Shown here piece after piece: positions 41,763 through 50,671 of a stretch of DNA of 64,000 nt; the first letter of the stretch is position 1, and the number at the start of each line of letters is the position of its first letter. This stretch comes from Streptomyces sp. GESEQ-4 (GTDB lineage: Bacteria > Actinomycetota > Actinomycetes > Streptomycetales > Streptomycetaceae). The stretch is taken from the NCBI RefSeq assembly GCF_017948455.1, contig NZ_JAFFSU010000021.1, forward strand, positions 1 to 64,000, read 5' to 3'. A program made the position numbers and the translations under genes. The notes beneath the pieces are model-generated. The model saw only the letters and a list, made by a program, of their open reading frames with translations. It did no database searches and was not told the DNA's origin.

Positions 41763-43556
41763 GTGGATCGCACCAGACCCTTCGTCGCCGCCCTGACGGC
41801 CACCGTCCTGGCCGTGCCCGGGATCACCGCGCTCTCGTCGGCCGCCCGTGCGGCCGACGCGGACCTGGCCCGCAACGGAGGATTCGAATCCGACCTCGAC
41901 GGCTGGACCTGCGCCTCGGGTACGACGGTCAACTCGCCCGTACGCACCGGTGGTTCCGCGCTCCAGGCAACCCCGGCCGGCAGCGACAACGCCCGGTGTG
42001 CGCAGACGGTGACCGTGAAGCCCGACTCGCAGTACACGCTCTCCGGTTACGTCCGCGGCTCCTACGTCTACCTGGGCGCGACCGGCACCGGCACCACCGA
42101 CGTCTCCACCTGGACCCAGTCCGCCCCCGACTGGCAGAAGCTCACCACGACCTTCCGCACCGGCGCCGCCACGACCAAGGTCACGATCTACACGCACGGC
42201 TGGTACGGCACCGGTGCCTACCACGCCGACGACATATCGCTCACCGGGCCGGGCGTGGACGCGGGCCAGCCGCCCGCCGCGCCCACGGGACTGACGCTCG
42301 GCACCGTCACCTCCACCAGCGTGGCGCTGTCCTGGTCCCCGGTCGCCGGCGCCTCCGGCTACGCCCTCTACCGCGACGGGGTGAAGGTCCGTACGGTGAC
42401 CGGCACTTCGGCCAACGTGACCGGGCTGTCTCCGTCCACGGCGTACGGCTTCCAGGTCGCCGCGGTGAACGACGCCGGCGAGTCCGCGAAGACGTCCACG
42501 GTGACCGCGACGACGACCGCGGGCACCGGCGATCCCGTGGAACTCCCACCGCACGCCCTCGTCGGCTACCTCCACGCCAGCTTCGCCAACGGCTCCGGCT
42601 ACACGCGCCTGGCAGACGTCCCCGACAGCTGGGACATCATCGACCTGGCCTTCGGCGAGCCGACCTCGGTCACCTCCGGCGACATCCGCTTCGACCGCTG
42701 TCCGGCCGCCGAGTGCCCGAACGTGGAGAGCGACGCCGACTTCAAGGCCGCGATCAAGGCCAAGCAGGCGGCCGGCAAGAAGGTGCTGATCTCGATCGGC
42801 GGCCAGAACGGCCAGGTGCAGCTGACGACCACCGCGGCCCGCGACACCTTCGTGTCCTCCGTCTCGAAGATCATCGACGAGTACGGCCTCGACGGCCTCG
42901 ACATCGACTTCGAGGGCCACTCGCTCTCCCTCAACGCCGACGACACGGACTTCAAGAACCCCAGGACGCCGGTGATCGTGAACCTGATCTCGGCCGTGAA
43001 GACCCTCAAGGCCAAGTACGGCGACGACTTCGTGCTGACGATGGCCCCGGAGACCTTCTTCGTCCAGCTCGGCTACCAGTACTACGGCACGGGCCAGTGG
43101 GGCGGACAGGACCCGAGGGCGGGCGCCTACCTCCCGGTGATCCACGCCCTGCGCGACGACCTCACCCTGCTCCACGTCCAGGACTACAACTCGGGCCCGA
43201 TCATGGGCCTCGACAACCAGTACCACTCCATGGGCGGCGCCGACTTCCACATCGCGATGACCGACATGCTGCTCACCGGCTTTCCGGTCGCGGGCAACGC
43301 GAGCAACGTCTTCCCGCCCCTGCGCCCCGACCAGGTCGCCATCGGCATGCCGGCCTCCGTCAACGCGGGCAACGGCTACGTGGCCCCCGCCGAGGTCGTG
43401 AAAACCCTCGACTGCCTGACGAAGAAGAGCAACTGCGGCTCGTACGCCACCCACGGCACCTGGCCCGCCCTGCGCGGCCTGATGACGTGGTCCATCAACT
43501 GGGACCGCTATGCGAACTGGGAGTTCCAGCGGACGTTCGACGGCTACTTCGGCTGA
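41763..43556 (+). CDS. Secreted GH18 chitinase with N-terminal CBM and FnIII domain
   Basis: A 597-aa extracellular chitinase. Signal peptide about 1-29 (ARA-ADADL); carbohydrate-binding sandwich of the CBM4_9/CBM16 kind at about 31-165 (LARNGGFESDLDGWTC); fibronectin type III at about 172-257; GH18 barrel at about 265-597 with KKVLISIGGQNG and DGLDIDFEG, catalytic E384, plus MTWSINWD. It resembles Streptomyces ChiC/ChiD-type bacterial chitinases of subfamily A. Starts at GTG with GGAGG 5 nt upstream. The dre operator indicates derepression by glucosamine-6-phosphate/GlcNAc. Its 3' end overlaps the convergent PAP2 gene by 62 nt. Confidence 0.93.
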   Translation: MDRTRPFVAALTATVLAVPGITALSSAARAADADLARNGGFESDLDGWTCASGTTVNSPVRTGGSALQATPAGSDNARCAQTVTVKPDSQYTLSGYVRGSYVYLGATGTGTTDVSTWTQSAPDWQKLTTTFRTGAATTKVTIYTHGWYGTGAYHADDISLTGPGVDAGQPPAAPTGLTLGTVTSTSVALSWSPVAGASGYALYRDGVKVRTVTGTSANVTGLSPSTAYGFQVAAVNDAGESAKTSTVTATTTAGTGDPVELPPHALVGYLHASFANGSGYTRLADVPDSWDIIDLAFGEPTSVTSGDIRFDRCPAAECPNVESDADFKAAIKAKQAAGKKVLISIGGQNGQVQLTTTAARDTFVSSVSKIIDEYGLDGLDIDFEGHSLSLNADDTDFKNPRTPVIVNLISAVKTLKAKYGDDFVLTMAPETFFVQLGYQYYGTGQWGGQDPRAGAYLPVIHALRDDLTLLHVQDYNSGPIMGLDNQYHSMGGADFHIAMTDMLLTGFPVAGNASNVFPPLRPDQVAIGMPASVNAGNGYVAPAEVVKTLDCLTKKSNCGSYATHGTWPALRGLMTWSINWDRYANWEFQRTFDGYFG

Positions 43557-44367
43557 CGCCCAGGCGCACGCACAGCACGAACGCCGTCAGCAGCACCGCA
43601 CCGAGGCACCAGCTGGCCACCACGTCCAGTGGCCAGTGGTAGCCGCGGCGGACCAGGCCGAAGCCGACGCCTGCGTTGAGCGCGACGCAGAGGAGGACGA
43701 GGGCGCGGCGGGCCAGGGCCGTGCGGAGCCAGGGGAGGAGGAGCAAGGTGGCACAGCCGTAGGCGATGGCGGCCGTGGCCGTGTGGCCGGAGGGGTAGTA
43801 GCCGGTGGCGGGCGGCACAGCCGGGGTGCCGGGGCGGTCGGTCAGTACCTTCAGCGGGACGACCACGGCCGGGACGAGCGCCATCAGGACGGCCGCCGCG
43901 GTGACCGGCAGCCACCAGCGGTCTGTACCACTGCGGCGGGAACGCCAGGCTGCGTACCCGAGGGCGACCGCGAGAACCGGCACCGCGACCGGGACGCCGC
44001 CCAGGTCGGCGAGGAGTTCGGAGATCCGGTCCGGGTGCACGAGGGCCCGGCTGACGCGCGCGTCGAGGCGCAGCAGCGGGCCGTCGACGACGACCTGCCA
44101 GGTGATCAGCGCGAAGAGAAGGGCCGGAAGGCCGAGAAGGAGGAAGGAGGCCGGCCGCCCCGGAACAGGGGGGGTGGTTCCGGGGCGGCCGATCAGATCG
44201 GATGGTCGGCCGCCCCGGGGGGTTTGGGGCGGGCGACTGTCCGATCGGTGAGGAGATCCAGAGCCGGAGGCTCCGGTTGTGTGCGCGAGGGCACGACCAG
44301 GTCGAAGCTGGGGAGGCCCCGGCCTGTAGCCGCCCACAGTCCCCTGTGAGCGGGGTGTATCTCTCAT
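43495..44367 (-). CDS. PAP2-family membrane phosphatase
   Basis: A 290-aa integral membrane lipid phosphatase. The three PAP2 motifs are present: K-x4-R-P in LKVLTDRPGTP, PSGHTATAA, and R-x5-H-x3-D in VRRGYHWPLDVVAS. About six hydrophobic segments follow a roughly 70-residue Pro/Arg/Ser-rich, probably disordered N-terminus; ATG 44367 is the longest plausible start, but a shorter protein is possible. Substrates could be undecaprenyl-pyrophosphate or phosphatidate. The last 20 codons overlap the chitinase 3' end on the opposite strand and include SRSSRRTSAGTPSSHSGPS, which is not conserved in nature. Confidence 0.87.
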   Translation of the reverse strand: MRDTPRSQGTVGGYRPGPPQLRPGRALAHTTGASGSGSPHRSDSRPPQTPRGGRPSDLIGRPGTTPPVPGRPASFLLLGLPALLFALITWQVVVDGPLLRLDARVSRALVHPDRISELLADLGGVPVAVPVLAVALGYAAWRSRRSGTDRWWLPVTAAAVLMALVPAVVVPLKVLTDRPGTPAVPPATGYYPSGHTATAAIAYGCATLLLLPWLRTALARRALVLLCVALNAGVGFGLVRRGYHWPLDVVASWCLGAVLLTAFVLCVRLGVSRSSRRTSAGTPSSHSGPS

Positions 44368-44534
44368 CTGGGTAGAACCTACGGCAGGGGGTGGGCGTAC
44401 GACAGGCGGAATCGCGTCCCGTCATCCACCTCGCACACGTTCTTCACACGCTCTGACGGCCGCCGTCCCGGCCCTGGAATCCCGCTGGACGACAAGGCTG
44501 GGGCGGGTGGGGTTCATGAGGTGTGTGCGGCGGC

Positions 44535-45869
44535 TCAGATGGAGGCGAAGGCCTGCTCGATGATGTCGAGGCCCTCGTTCAGGAGGTCCTCGCCGATGAC
44601 GAGCGGGGGCAGGAAGCGGAGCACGTTGCCGTAAGTGCCACAGGTCAGGACCAGCAGCCCGTCCTGGTGGCAGGCCTTGGCGAGCGCGGCGGTGGCCTCC
44701 GGGTTCGGCTCCTTGGTGGTGCGGTCCTTCACCAGCTCGATGGCGATCATCGCGCCACGGCCGCGGACGTCGCCGACGATGTCGAACTTCTCGGCCATCG
44801 CGGACAGCCGGGCCTTCATCGTCGCCTCGATCGCCTTCGCCTTCGCGTTGAGGTCGAGCTCCTTCATGGTCTCGATCGAGCCGAGCGCACCGGCGCAGGC
44901 GACCGGGTTGCCGCCGTAGGTGCCGCCCAGGCCACCGGCGTGCGCGGCGTCCATGATCTCGGCTCGACCGGTCACCGCGGCGAGCGGGAGGCCGCCGGCG
45001 ATGCCCTTCGCCGTCGTGATCAGGTCCGGAACGATGCCCTCGTCCTCGCAGGCGAACCACTGGCCGGTGCGGCAGAAGCCGGACTGGATCTCGTCGGCGA
45101 CGAAGACGATCCCGTGGTCGGCGGCGAACTTCCGCACGGCCGGCAGGAAGCCCTTCGCCGGCTCGATGAAGCCGCCCTCGCCGAGCACCGGCTCGATGAT
45201 GATCGCGGCGATGTTCTCCGCGCCGACCTGCTTGGACATCTGGTCGATGGCCTGCGCGGCGGCCTCGGGGCCCGCGTTCTCAGGCCCGGTCGGCCAGCGG
45301 TAGCCGTAGGCCACCGGCACGCGGTACACCTCGGGCGCGAACGGCCCGAAGCCGTGCTTGTACGGCATGTTCTTGGCGGTCAGCGCCATCGTGAGGTTCG
45401 TACGCCCGTGGTAGCCGTGGTCGAAGACGACGACGGCCTGCCGCTTGGTGTACGCACGGGCGATCTTGACGGCGTTCTCGACGGCCTCGGCGCCGCTGTT
45501 GAACAGCGCAGACTTTTTGTCGTGGTCGCCCGGCGTCAGCTCCGCCAGCGCCTCCGCGACCTCGACGTACCCCTCGTACGGCGTGACCATGAAACAGGTG
45601 TGGGTGAAGTCGGCGAGCTGCGCGGACGCCCGGCGTACGACGGCCTCGGCGGACGCGCCGACGGACGTCACGGCGATGCCCGACCCGAAGTCGATCAGCC
45701 GGTTCCCGTCGACGTCCTCGATGATTCCGCCGCCTGCCCGCGCGGTGAACACCGGCAGCACGGAGCCCACGCCCTGCGCGACCGCGGCGACACGGCGGGC
45801 CTGCAGCTCCCTCGACTTCGGACCGGGGATGGCGGTGACGACGCGGCGCTCCTGCGGGATTGCGGTCAT
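44535..45869 (-). CDS. gabT: 4-aminobutyrate (GABA) aminotransferase
   Basis: A 444-aa PLP enzyme converting GABA and 2-oxoglutarate to succinate semialdehyde and glutamate. Class-III aminotransferase motifs: DFGSGIAVTSVG, NSGAEAVENAVKIAR, DHGYHGRTNLTMALT, IIIEPVLGEGGF, VFVADEIQSGFCRTG and PLP lysine K288 in ITTAKGIAGGLPLAA. Length matches GabT. AGGAG lies 8 nt before ATG. Together with the putrescine module on its left and the PucR/aldehyde dehydrogenase pair on its right it completes a putrescine to GABA to succinate route. Confidence 0.94.
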   Translation of the reverse strand: MTAIPQERRVVTAIPGPKSRELQARRVAAVAQGVGSVLPVFTARAGGGIIEDVDGNRLIDFGSGIAVTSVGASAEAVVRRASAQLADFTHTCFMVTPYEGYVEVAEALAELTPGDHDKKSALFNSGAEAVENAVKIARAYTKRQAVVVFDHGYHGRTNLTMALTAKNMPYKHGFGPFAPEVYRVPVAYGYRWPTGPENAGPEAAAQAIDQMSKQVGAENIAAIIIEPVLGEGGFIEPAKGFLPAVRKFAADHGIVFVADEIQSGFCRTGQWFACEDEGIVPDLITTAKGIAGGLPLAAVTGRAEIMDAAHAGGLGGTYGGNPVACAGALGSIETMKELDLNAKAKAIEATMKARLSAMAEKFDIVGDVRGRGAMIAIELVKDRTTKEPNPEATAALAKACHQDGLLVLTCGTYGNVLRFLPPLVIGEDLLNEGLDIIEQAFASI

Positions 45870-45977
45870 GAGGGGCTCCTGGGGTGGTGCGGACGCTTTG
45901 GCGTTCTCTTCTTTTCTGGTCCTTTCTCGCAGGCTAGGACCGGGAGCGGGGGGCGGGCATGCTCCATGTGGGCGTTG

Positions 45978-46199
45978 TCAGGGGTTCCGGTTGTCCGCGG
46001 TGGACATGGCGACGCCGAGCGGACGGGCACCGCCGGGGACGGAGACGACGCGGCGCGGCTGCGGATCGCCCGCCATCCACAGTCCGGTGGCGGTCGAGTC
46101 GACGTACACCCGGAACGGGCTCGGCGTCAGGACACGTCCGTCGACCCGGATCAGCTGCTGCCTGCCGGCGGTGGGGCGCATACGGCCGTGCCACCACAT
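45978..46199 (-). CDS. Small hypothetical protein, possibly the 3' part of a frameshifted gene
   Basis: A 73-aa ORF (MWWHGRMRPTAGRQQLIRVDGRVLTPSPFRVYVDSTATGLWMAGDPQPRRVVSVPGGARPLGVAM) with excellent high-GC third positions, so very likely coding. No domain is recognised. Upstream on the same strand two other frames also look coding: MRVTDQAAVGEGHFAWDDRATRRG (46279-46355) and NVVFLLLTGFRVPVRPAVVSAASAVYR (about 46200-46284). Joined, they would give a protein of about 120 aa interrupted by two frameshifts. Either this is a decayed gene or only the 73-aa part is expressed. Confidence 0.55.
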   Translation of the reverse strand: MWWHGRMRPTAGRQQLIRVDGRVLTPSPFRVYVDSTATGLWMAGDPQPRRVVSVPGGARPLGVAMSTADNRNP

Positions 46200-46479
46200 C
46201 GGTACACGGCCGAGGCCGCCGACACCACGGCGGGGCGCACCGGGACGCGGAAGCCGGTGAGGAGGAGGAACACGACGTTCAGCCCCGTCGCGTCGCGCGG
46301 TCGTCCCACGCGAAGTGCCCCTCGCCGACGGCCGCTTGATCGGTCACCCGCACATCCCCGTTTCGTCCAATCTTGGTCCGCTCCGCGTGCCGCACGGCGC
46401 CAGCGGTGAACTCCCCTTGCCGGGGCGTTAGATTGACTCGCGGACGGTGGACGGAACGGCTGCTCAGGGGGCAAGCGCG

Positions 46480-48612
46480 ATGGACAGCGACGGGACGCAG
46501 GACGCGCGGGGTACGCATGCGAATCCTGTGCCGCGTCCGGCGGGACCGCCGGCCGTGCCCGCGGTGCCGCCGCGGCCCGCGGAGGCACCGGGCGTGCCGC
46601 CACGGCCGGACGGCTCGGCGTTCCTGGCGTGGCTGCGGGCACCCCGCCCGGAGGCGGCGCCCGGAGTGTGGCGGTTCGGACATCGGCCGCGGCCGGCGGA
46701 GGAGCCGGAGGTCATTCCGGCGCGGCAGTTGATCAGCGGGGCGCTGATCGCGTTCCTGGTCGGCTGGTTGATCTGGTCGTTGCTGCAGAACGGCTACCTC
46801 GGCACCTGGTGGTGGGTTCCGTTGTTCCTGCTCACCCCCGACTCCTGGCGCGGAACGGAGAGTGAACTCGGCGAGGTCGGCAGTGCCTTCGTCTACCGGG
46901 GCTACGAGCTGATCGTCGCCTTGATCATCATGGTCGGAGTCGGCAGGCTCGGCCGCTGGGGTGAGGTGTGGCGCCGCTTCGTCGCTCCCCACCTGCGGCG
47001 TCGACAGCCCCAGGAGGCGGCCCCCGCCCTCGCGGACGACCCCGCCCAGTGGAATCAGCTCCGGGGCGCCGGTGCCGTGGAGGCCGCCGAGCGGCTCGCG
47101 AGTGACGCGCGGGACGGGCTCATGCGGGACGTCGACCACGCCCGGATCGCCCGTGCCTGGCAGGGCGTGCGCAGCGGTCGGCACAGTCTCGCCACCTTCA
47201 CCGGTGCCGTGCTGAAGGACGGCGCCGCGGCCTGTCTGCATCCCTCCGGGGCGCGTGATCTGCCGACCCGGGTGGCCCGGCACGACCTGCTCACCGGGCA
47301 GGTTCGGCTCGGTACGACGGCCGACGACGCCCGTAACCCGTATGCCTACCGAGGGGCCGGCCTCGGCCTCGGTCCCGAGCTGCTCGGCACGTCGCTGCTG
47401 GCCGTGGGGCCGGCGGGTTCCGGCAAGACCGGGAGTGTCGTCCGGCCGATCGCCGAGTCGCTGTGCCTGCACGCACTCGCCGGGCGGGCCGCCGTCGTCG
47501 TGGTCGGCGGGGCGGGCGCGGGGCTCGGCCCGGCCGACGCGTATGACGTCGTCGTACGGATCGGGAATCCGGAATCCGTGTACGACCTGGACCTGTACGG
47601 CGGGACCACGGACCCCGATGAGGCCGCGGCCGTGCTGGCCGAGGCGCTCGTGGGGGATATGGCCGATCCGCATCCGGGCAGTGACAGCCGCCGGTCCACG
47701 ACGGTGCTCGCGCAGTTGCTCGGACCGTTCCGGGCGGTCCATGGGCGCTTCCCCTCCGTGCCGGAGCTGCGGCAGCTGCTCGACGGGGCACCCGGTCCGC
47801 TCGATGCGCTGCGTACGGGCCTCCAGGACTCCGGCCGGGAGTCGCTGCTGCGTGAACTGGACGCGCGGGCGCGGCAGATGGGGCAGCCGGGTGATGTGGC
47901 CGGGGTCCTCGCGGACCGGGTGGCGTTGCTGGACCGGCCGGCGTTCGCGGGGTTCTTCGACACGTCGGGCCAGTCGCGGCCGTTCTCGCTGAAGGCCCTC
48001 GACCATCCGGTACGGGTGCGGATCGATCTGCCCGAGCGCGGTCACGCGGAGGCCTCGCGGATGCTGGCGCGGCTGGTGCTCGCGCAGTTCACGGCGAGTG
48101 TGGCGGTGCGGGAGGACCGTTCGCTGTTCGCCTGTCTGATCCTGGACGACGCCTCGGGTGTCGTCACGCCCGAAGCCGTACGGGGGATTCAGCGGCTGCG
48201 GTCGGCGCATGCCGGCGTCGTCCTGACCCTGCGCACCCTCGACGACGTACCGAGGCCGCTGCGCGGTCCGCTGCTCGGGGCCGCCGGATGCCGGATGGCG
48301 CTGTCCGGGCTGACGCCGTGGGACGGGCAGGACTTCGCCGAGGTGTGGGGCAAGGAGTGGACCGAGGCGCGGGACGTCACCGACCGGCAGATCATCGCGG
48401 AGACCCCGGCCGGGAAGGCCGTGCACATGCTGCGGCGTGTGATCACCGGCAAGGCGCCGACCGCGCGGGCGGTGACCGTACGGCAGGTCGAGCGGGAGCG
48501 TTGGTCCGCGTCCGAGTTGGCGCACGGTGTGCCGCCGGGGCATGCGGTGTTGTCGTTGACGACCGTGCAGGGGGAGCACGCGCCGCCGCTGCTGGTGGAT
48601 CTGCGGGACTGA
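46480..48612 (+). CDS. Membrane-anchored TraM/VirD4-like ATPase
   Basis: A 710-aa protein. Pro-rich cytoplasmic N-terminus (about 1-80), two hydrophobic segments (about 84-105 LISGALIAFLVGWLIWSLL; about 140-160 LIVALIIMVGVG), then a P-loop domain: Walker A GPAGSGKTGS (about 310) and Walker B-like LFACLILDDASG, plus a C-terminal GLTPWDGQDFAEVWG segment. The layout recalls coupling-protein/TraG-like ATPases, but homologues of this form seem to be chromosomal in Streptomyces and not tied to conjugation; no relaxase or type IV genes are nearby. ATG 46480 is used (GGGGG 9 nt upstream); a GTG at 46447 is possible. Confidence 0.82.
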   Translation: MDSDGTQDARGTHANPVPRPAGPPAVPAVPPRPAEAPGVPPRPDGSAFLAWLRAPRPEAAPGVWRFGHRPRPAEEPEVIPARQLISGALIAFLVGWLIWSLLQNGYLGTWWWVPLFLLTPDSWRGTESELGEVGSAFVYRGYELIVALIIMVGVGRLGRWGEVWRRFVAPHLRRRQPQEAAPALADDPAQWNQLRGAGAVEAAERLASDARDGLMRDVDHARIARAWQGVRSGRHSLATFTGAVLKDGAAACLHPSGARDLPTRVARHDLLTGQVRLGTTADDARNPYAYRGAGLGLGPELLGTSLLAVGPAGSGKTGSVVRPIAESLCLHALAGRAAVVVVGGAGAGLGPADAYDVVVRIGNPESVYDLDLYGGTTDPDEAAAVLAEALVGDMADPHPGSDSRRSTTVLAQLLGPFRAVHGRFPSVPELRQLLDGAPGPLDALRTGLQDSGRESLLRELDARARQMGQPGDVAGVLADRVALLDRPAFAGFFDTSGQSRPFSLKALDHPVRVRIDLPERGHAEASRMLARLVLAQFTASVAVREDRSLFACLILDDASGVVTPEAVRGIQRLRSAHAGVVLTLRTLDDVPRPLRGPLLGAAGCRMALSGLTPWDGQDFAEVWGKEWTEARDVTDRQIIAETPAGKAVHMLRRVITGKAPTARAVTVRQVERERWSASELAHGVPPGHAVLSLTTVQGEHAPPLLVDLRD

Positions 48613-48730
48613 CAGCCGGATAACGGGGAGTGCGCGGACCGTACGGTGAGGCAGAATCGGCATAGGCCGTTCATACGTGGCGGCCAAAGGATCACAATGA
48701 TCACGTAACCCTCACCGACCTGAAGGCTCC

Positions 48731-50308
48731 ATGCCCCCCACGCTCGCCTCCCTCGTCCACCACTCCGCGCTCAAGCTCACCGTGCGCGCCGGCGAGGACC
48801 GGCTGGACGTGCCCGTCCGCTGGGCGCATGTCAGTGAGCTGGCCGATCCCGTGCCGTACATGGAGGGCGGGGAGCTGCTGCTGGTCACCGCGTTGAAGCT
48901 GGACGCGGAGGATCCGGAGGCGATGCGGCGGTATGTGAAGCGACTGGTGGGGGCGGGCGTCGTCGGGCTCGGCTTCGCTGTCGGGGTCAACTACGAGGAG
49001 ACCCCCAAGGCCCTCGTCGACGCGGCGGAGCAAGAGGGCCTGCCGCTGCTGGAGGTGCCGCGCCGCACACCGTTTCTCGCCATCAGCAAGGCTGTCTCGG
49101 CGGCGATCGCGGCCGACCAGTACCGGGCGGTGACGGCGGGGTTCGCGGCACAACGCGAGCTGACCAAGCAGGCGTTGACGGACGGGCCCCAGGGGCTGCT
49201 CGGCTCGCTCGCCTCGCAGGTCGACGGGTGGGCCGCGCTCTACGACGCCTCGGGCGCCGTCGTCGCCACCGCGCCGGAGTGGGCGAGCCGCCGGGCCGCC
49301 CGGCTGACGGCGGACGTGGAACGCCTGCGGGAGCGGCCCGCGCCGGCCTCCTCGGTCGTGGGCGGGCCGGAGAACGAGGACCGGGTCGAGCTGCACTCCC
49401 TGGGCACGGGCCGGCGGCCACGGGCGGCGCTCGCGGTGGGTACGGCGGCGGCGCTCGGGACGGCCGAGCGGTACGCCGTCCATTCGGCCATCGCCCTGCT
49501 GACGCTGACGACGGAACGGTCCCGGCCCCTGCACGCCGCCGAGCAGCGGCTCGGGGCGGCGGTGCTGCGGATGCTGCTCGCCGGGGAGCCGGACCATGCT
49601 CGTGCGGTGGCCGGGGATCTGTACGGCGGGCTCCTCGACGCGCCCTTCCGCGTGATCGTCGCCGAGCCCGCCGCCGCGGACGGGGAGGCGCTGGCCGGGC
49701 TCGCCGAGGTCATGGAGTCGGCGGGCGCGCGGGCGGGTGAGGCCGTCCTGGTGGTGCCGGAGGGGGAGCGGCTGGTGGCGCTCGCCGCGGACAGCGGGGC
49801 CGCGGTGGCCGCGTGCGGGGAGTTCGCGGCGGCGTTGGAGGCGGCGCGGGGCGCTGGGGCGGAGCAGTCGTTGTCCGACGAGGACGAACTGGTCGTGGGT
49901 CTGTCGGCTCCCGTCGGGCCGATCGCCGCCGCGGCCGGCTACAAGCAGGCCGAGCAGGCGTTGTCCGTGGCTCGGCGGCGGGGGCGGGTGGCCGTCGAGC
50001 ATGAGCAGTTGGCGGCGGGGTCTGTGGTGCCGTTGCTGGCGGACGACGCGGTGAAGGCGTTTGCGGACGGGTTGCTGCGGCCGTTGTACGAGCATGACGC
50101 GAAGGGGCGCGGGGATCTGGTCGCCTCGTTGCGGGCGTGGCTGTCTCGGCATGGGCAATGGGATGCGGCCGCTGCTGACCTGGGGGTTCATCGGCATACG
50201 CTGCGGTATCGGATGCGGCGGGTGGAGGAGATCATCGGGCGGTCGCTGGATGATCCGGATGCGCGGATGGAGCTTTGGCTGGCGCTGAAGGCGACGTCGG
50301 CGGAGTAG
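48731..50308 (+). CDS. PucR-family transcriptional regulator
   Basis: A 525-aa activator: N-terminal PucR domain (about 5-120; VRWAHVSELADPVPYMEGGELLLVTAL, GVVGLGFAVG), a GGDEF-like degenerate middle (about 280-400) and a C-terminal PucR helix-turn-helix (about 455-515; LRAWLSRHGQWDAAAADLGVHRHTLRYRMRRVEEIIGRSLDDPDARMELWLAL). Such proteins activate nitrogen-compound catabolism such as purine or GABA use. It sits 364 nt upstream of the aldehyde dehydrogenase and 2.9 kb from gabT, so a GabR-like role is plausible (inference). Confidence 0.91.
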   Translation: MPPTLASLVHHSALKLTVRAGEDRLDVPVRWAHVSELADPVPYMEGGELLLVTALKLDAEDPEAMRRYVKRLVGAGVVGLGFAVGVNYEETPKALVDAAEQEGLPLLEVPRRTPFLAISKAVSAAIAADQYRAVTAGFAAQRELTKQALTDGPQGLLGSLASQVDGWAALYDASGAVVATAPEWASRRAARLTADVERLRERPAPASSVVGGPENEDRVELHSLGTGRRPRAALAVGTAAALGTAERYAVHSAIALLTLTTERSRPLHAAEQRLGAAVLRMLLAGEPDHARAVAGDLYGGLLDAPFRVIVAEPAAADGEALAGLAEVMESAGARAGEAVLVVPEGERLVALAADSGAAVAACGEFAAALEAARGAGAEQSLSDEDELVVGLSAPVGPIAAAAGYKQAEQALSVARRRGRVAVEHEQLAAGSVVPLLADDAVKAFADGLLRPLYEHDAKGRGDLVASLRAWLSRHGQWDAAAADLGVHRHTLRYRMRRVEEIIGRSLDDPDARMELWLALKATSAE

Positions 50309-50323
50309 TGACCGCCGGGTTTG

Positions 50324-50539
50324 TTCGCCCCCGCCGCCCCTACCCGTCCCATCCCTGGGGGCTGCCGCCCCCAGACCCCCGCTTCGGCCCTGAACGGGCC
50401 TTGTCCTCAAACGCCGGACGGGCTGAAAAATCAGCCCCTCCGGCGTTTGAGGAGCGGGGGTTCGGGGGCTGGCCCCCGAAACGGGGTCGAAGGGGCGGAG
50501 CCCCTGGAGGATGGGACGGGTAGGGGCGGCGGGGGCGAA
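50324..50539. repeat. 216-bp nested inverted repeat in the PucR-aldehyde dehydrogenase gap
   Basis: Outer 31-bp arms match perfectly (50324-50354 and 50509-50539, beginning TTCGCCCCCGCCGCCCC). An inner hairpin pairs CCTCAAACGCCGGA (50405-50418) with TCCGGCGTTTGAGG (50439-50452) around GCTGAAAAATCAGC. Further GGGGCT/CCCC stems lie between. I recognise this CAAACGCCGGACGGGC element as a recurrent intergenic repeat in Streptomyces. It probably terminates pucR transcription and can form a long hairpin or cruciform. Confidence 0.88.
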
Positions 50540-50671
50540 AACCCACCACCCCGCCAAATCGGCGCACCCCCACCCCCCACCACTCCGCCCCGGACAAACG
50601 TTCCCTCCCCCTCCCACCCCTACCGTGGACCCGAAAGCCATCGCACACCCCCAACGCGGAAGGGCCGGGAC

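Noticed and set aside
46480..48612. Integrated conjugative element around the VirD4-like ATPase
   Set aside because: No relaxase, integrase, tRNA attachment site or other transfer genes are nearby, and flanking genes are ordinary metabolic ones.
46279..48687. An 802-codon open frame antisense to the TraM/VirD4-like ATPase
   Set aside because: It lies wholly opposite a gene with Walker motifs and correct codon bias; the antisense translation is Arg/His/Gly/Pro-rich with no domain, a common artefact of high-GC DNA.
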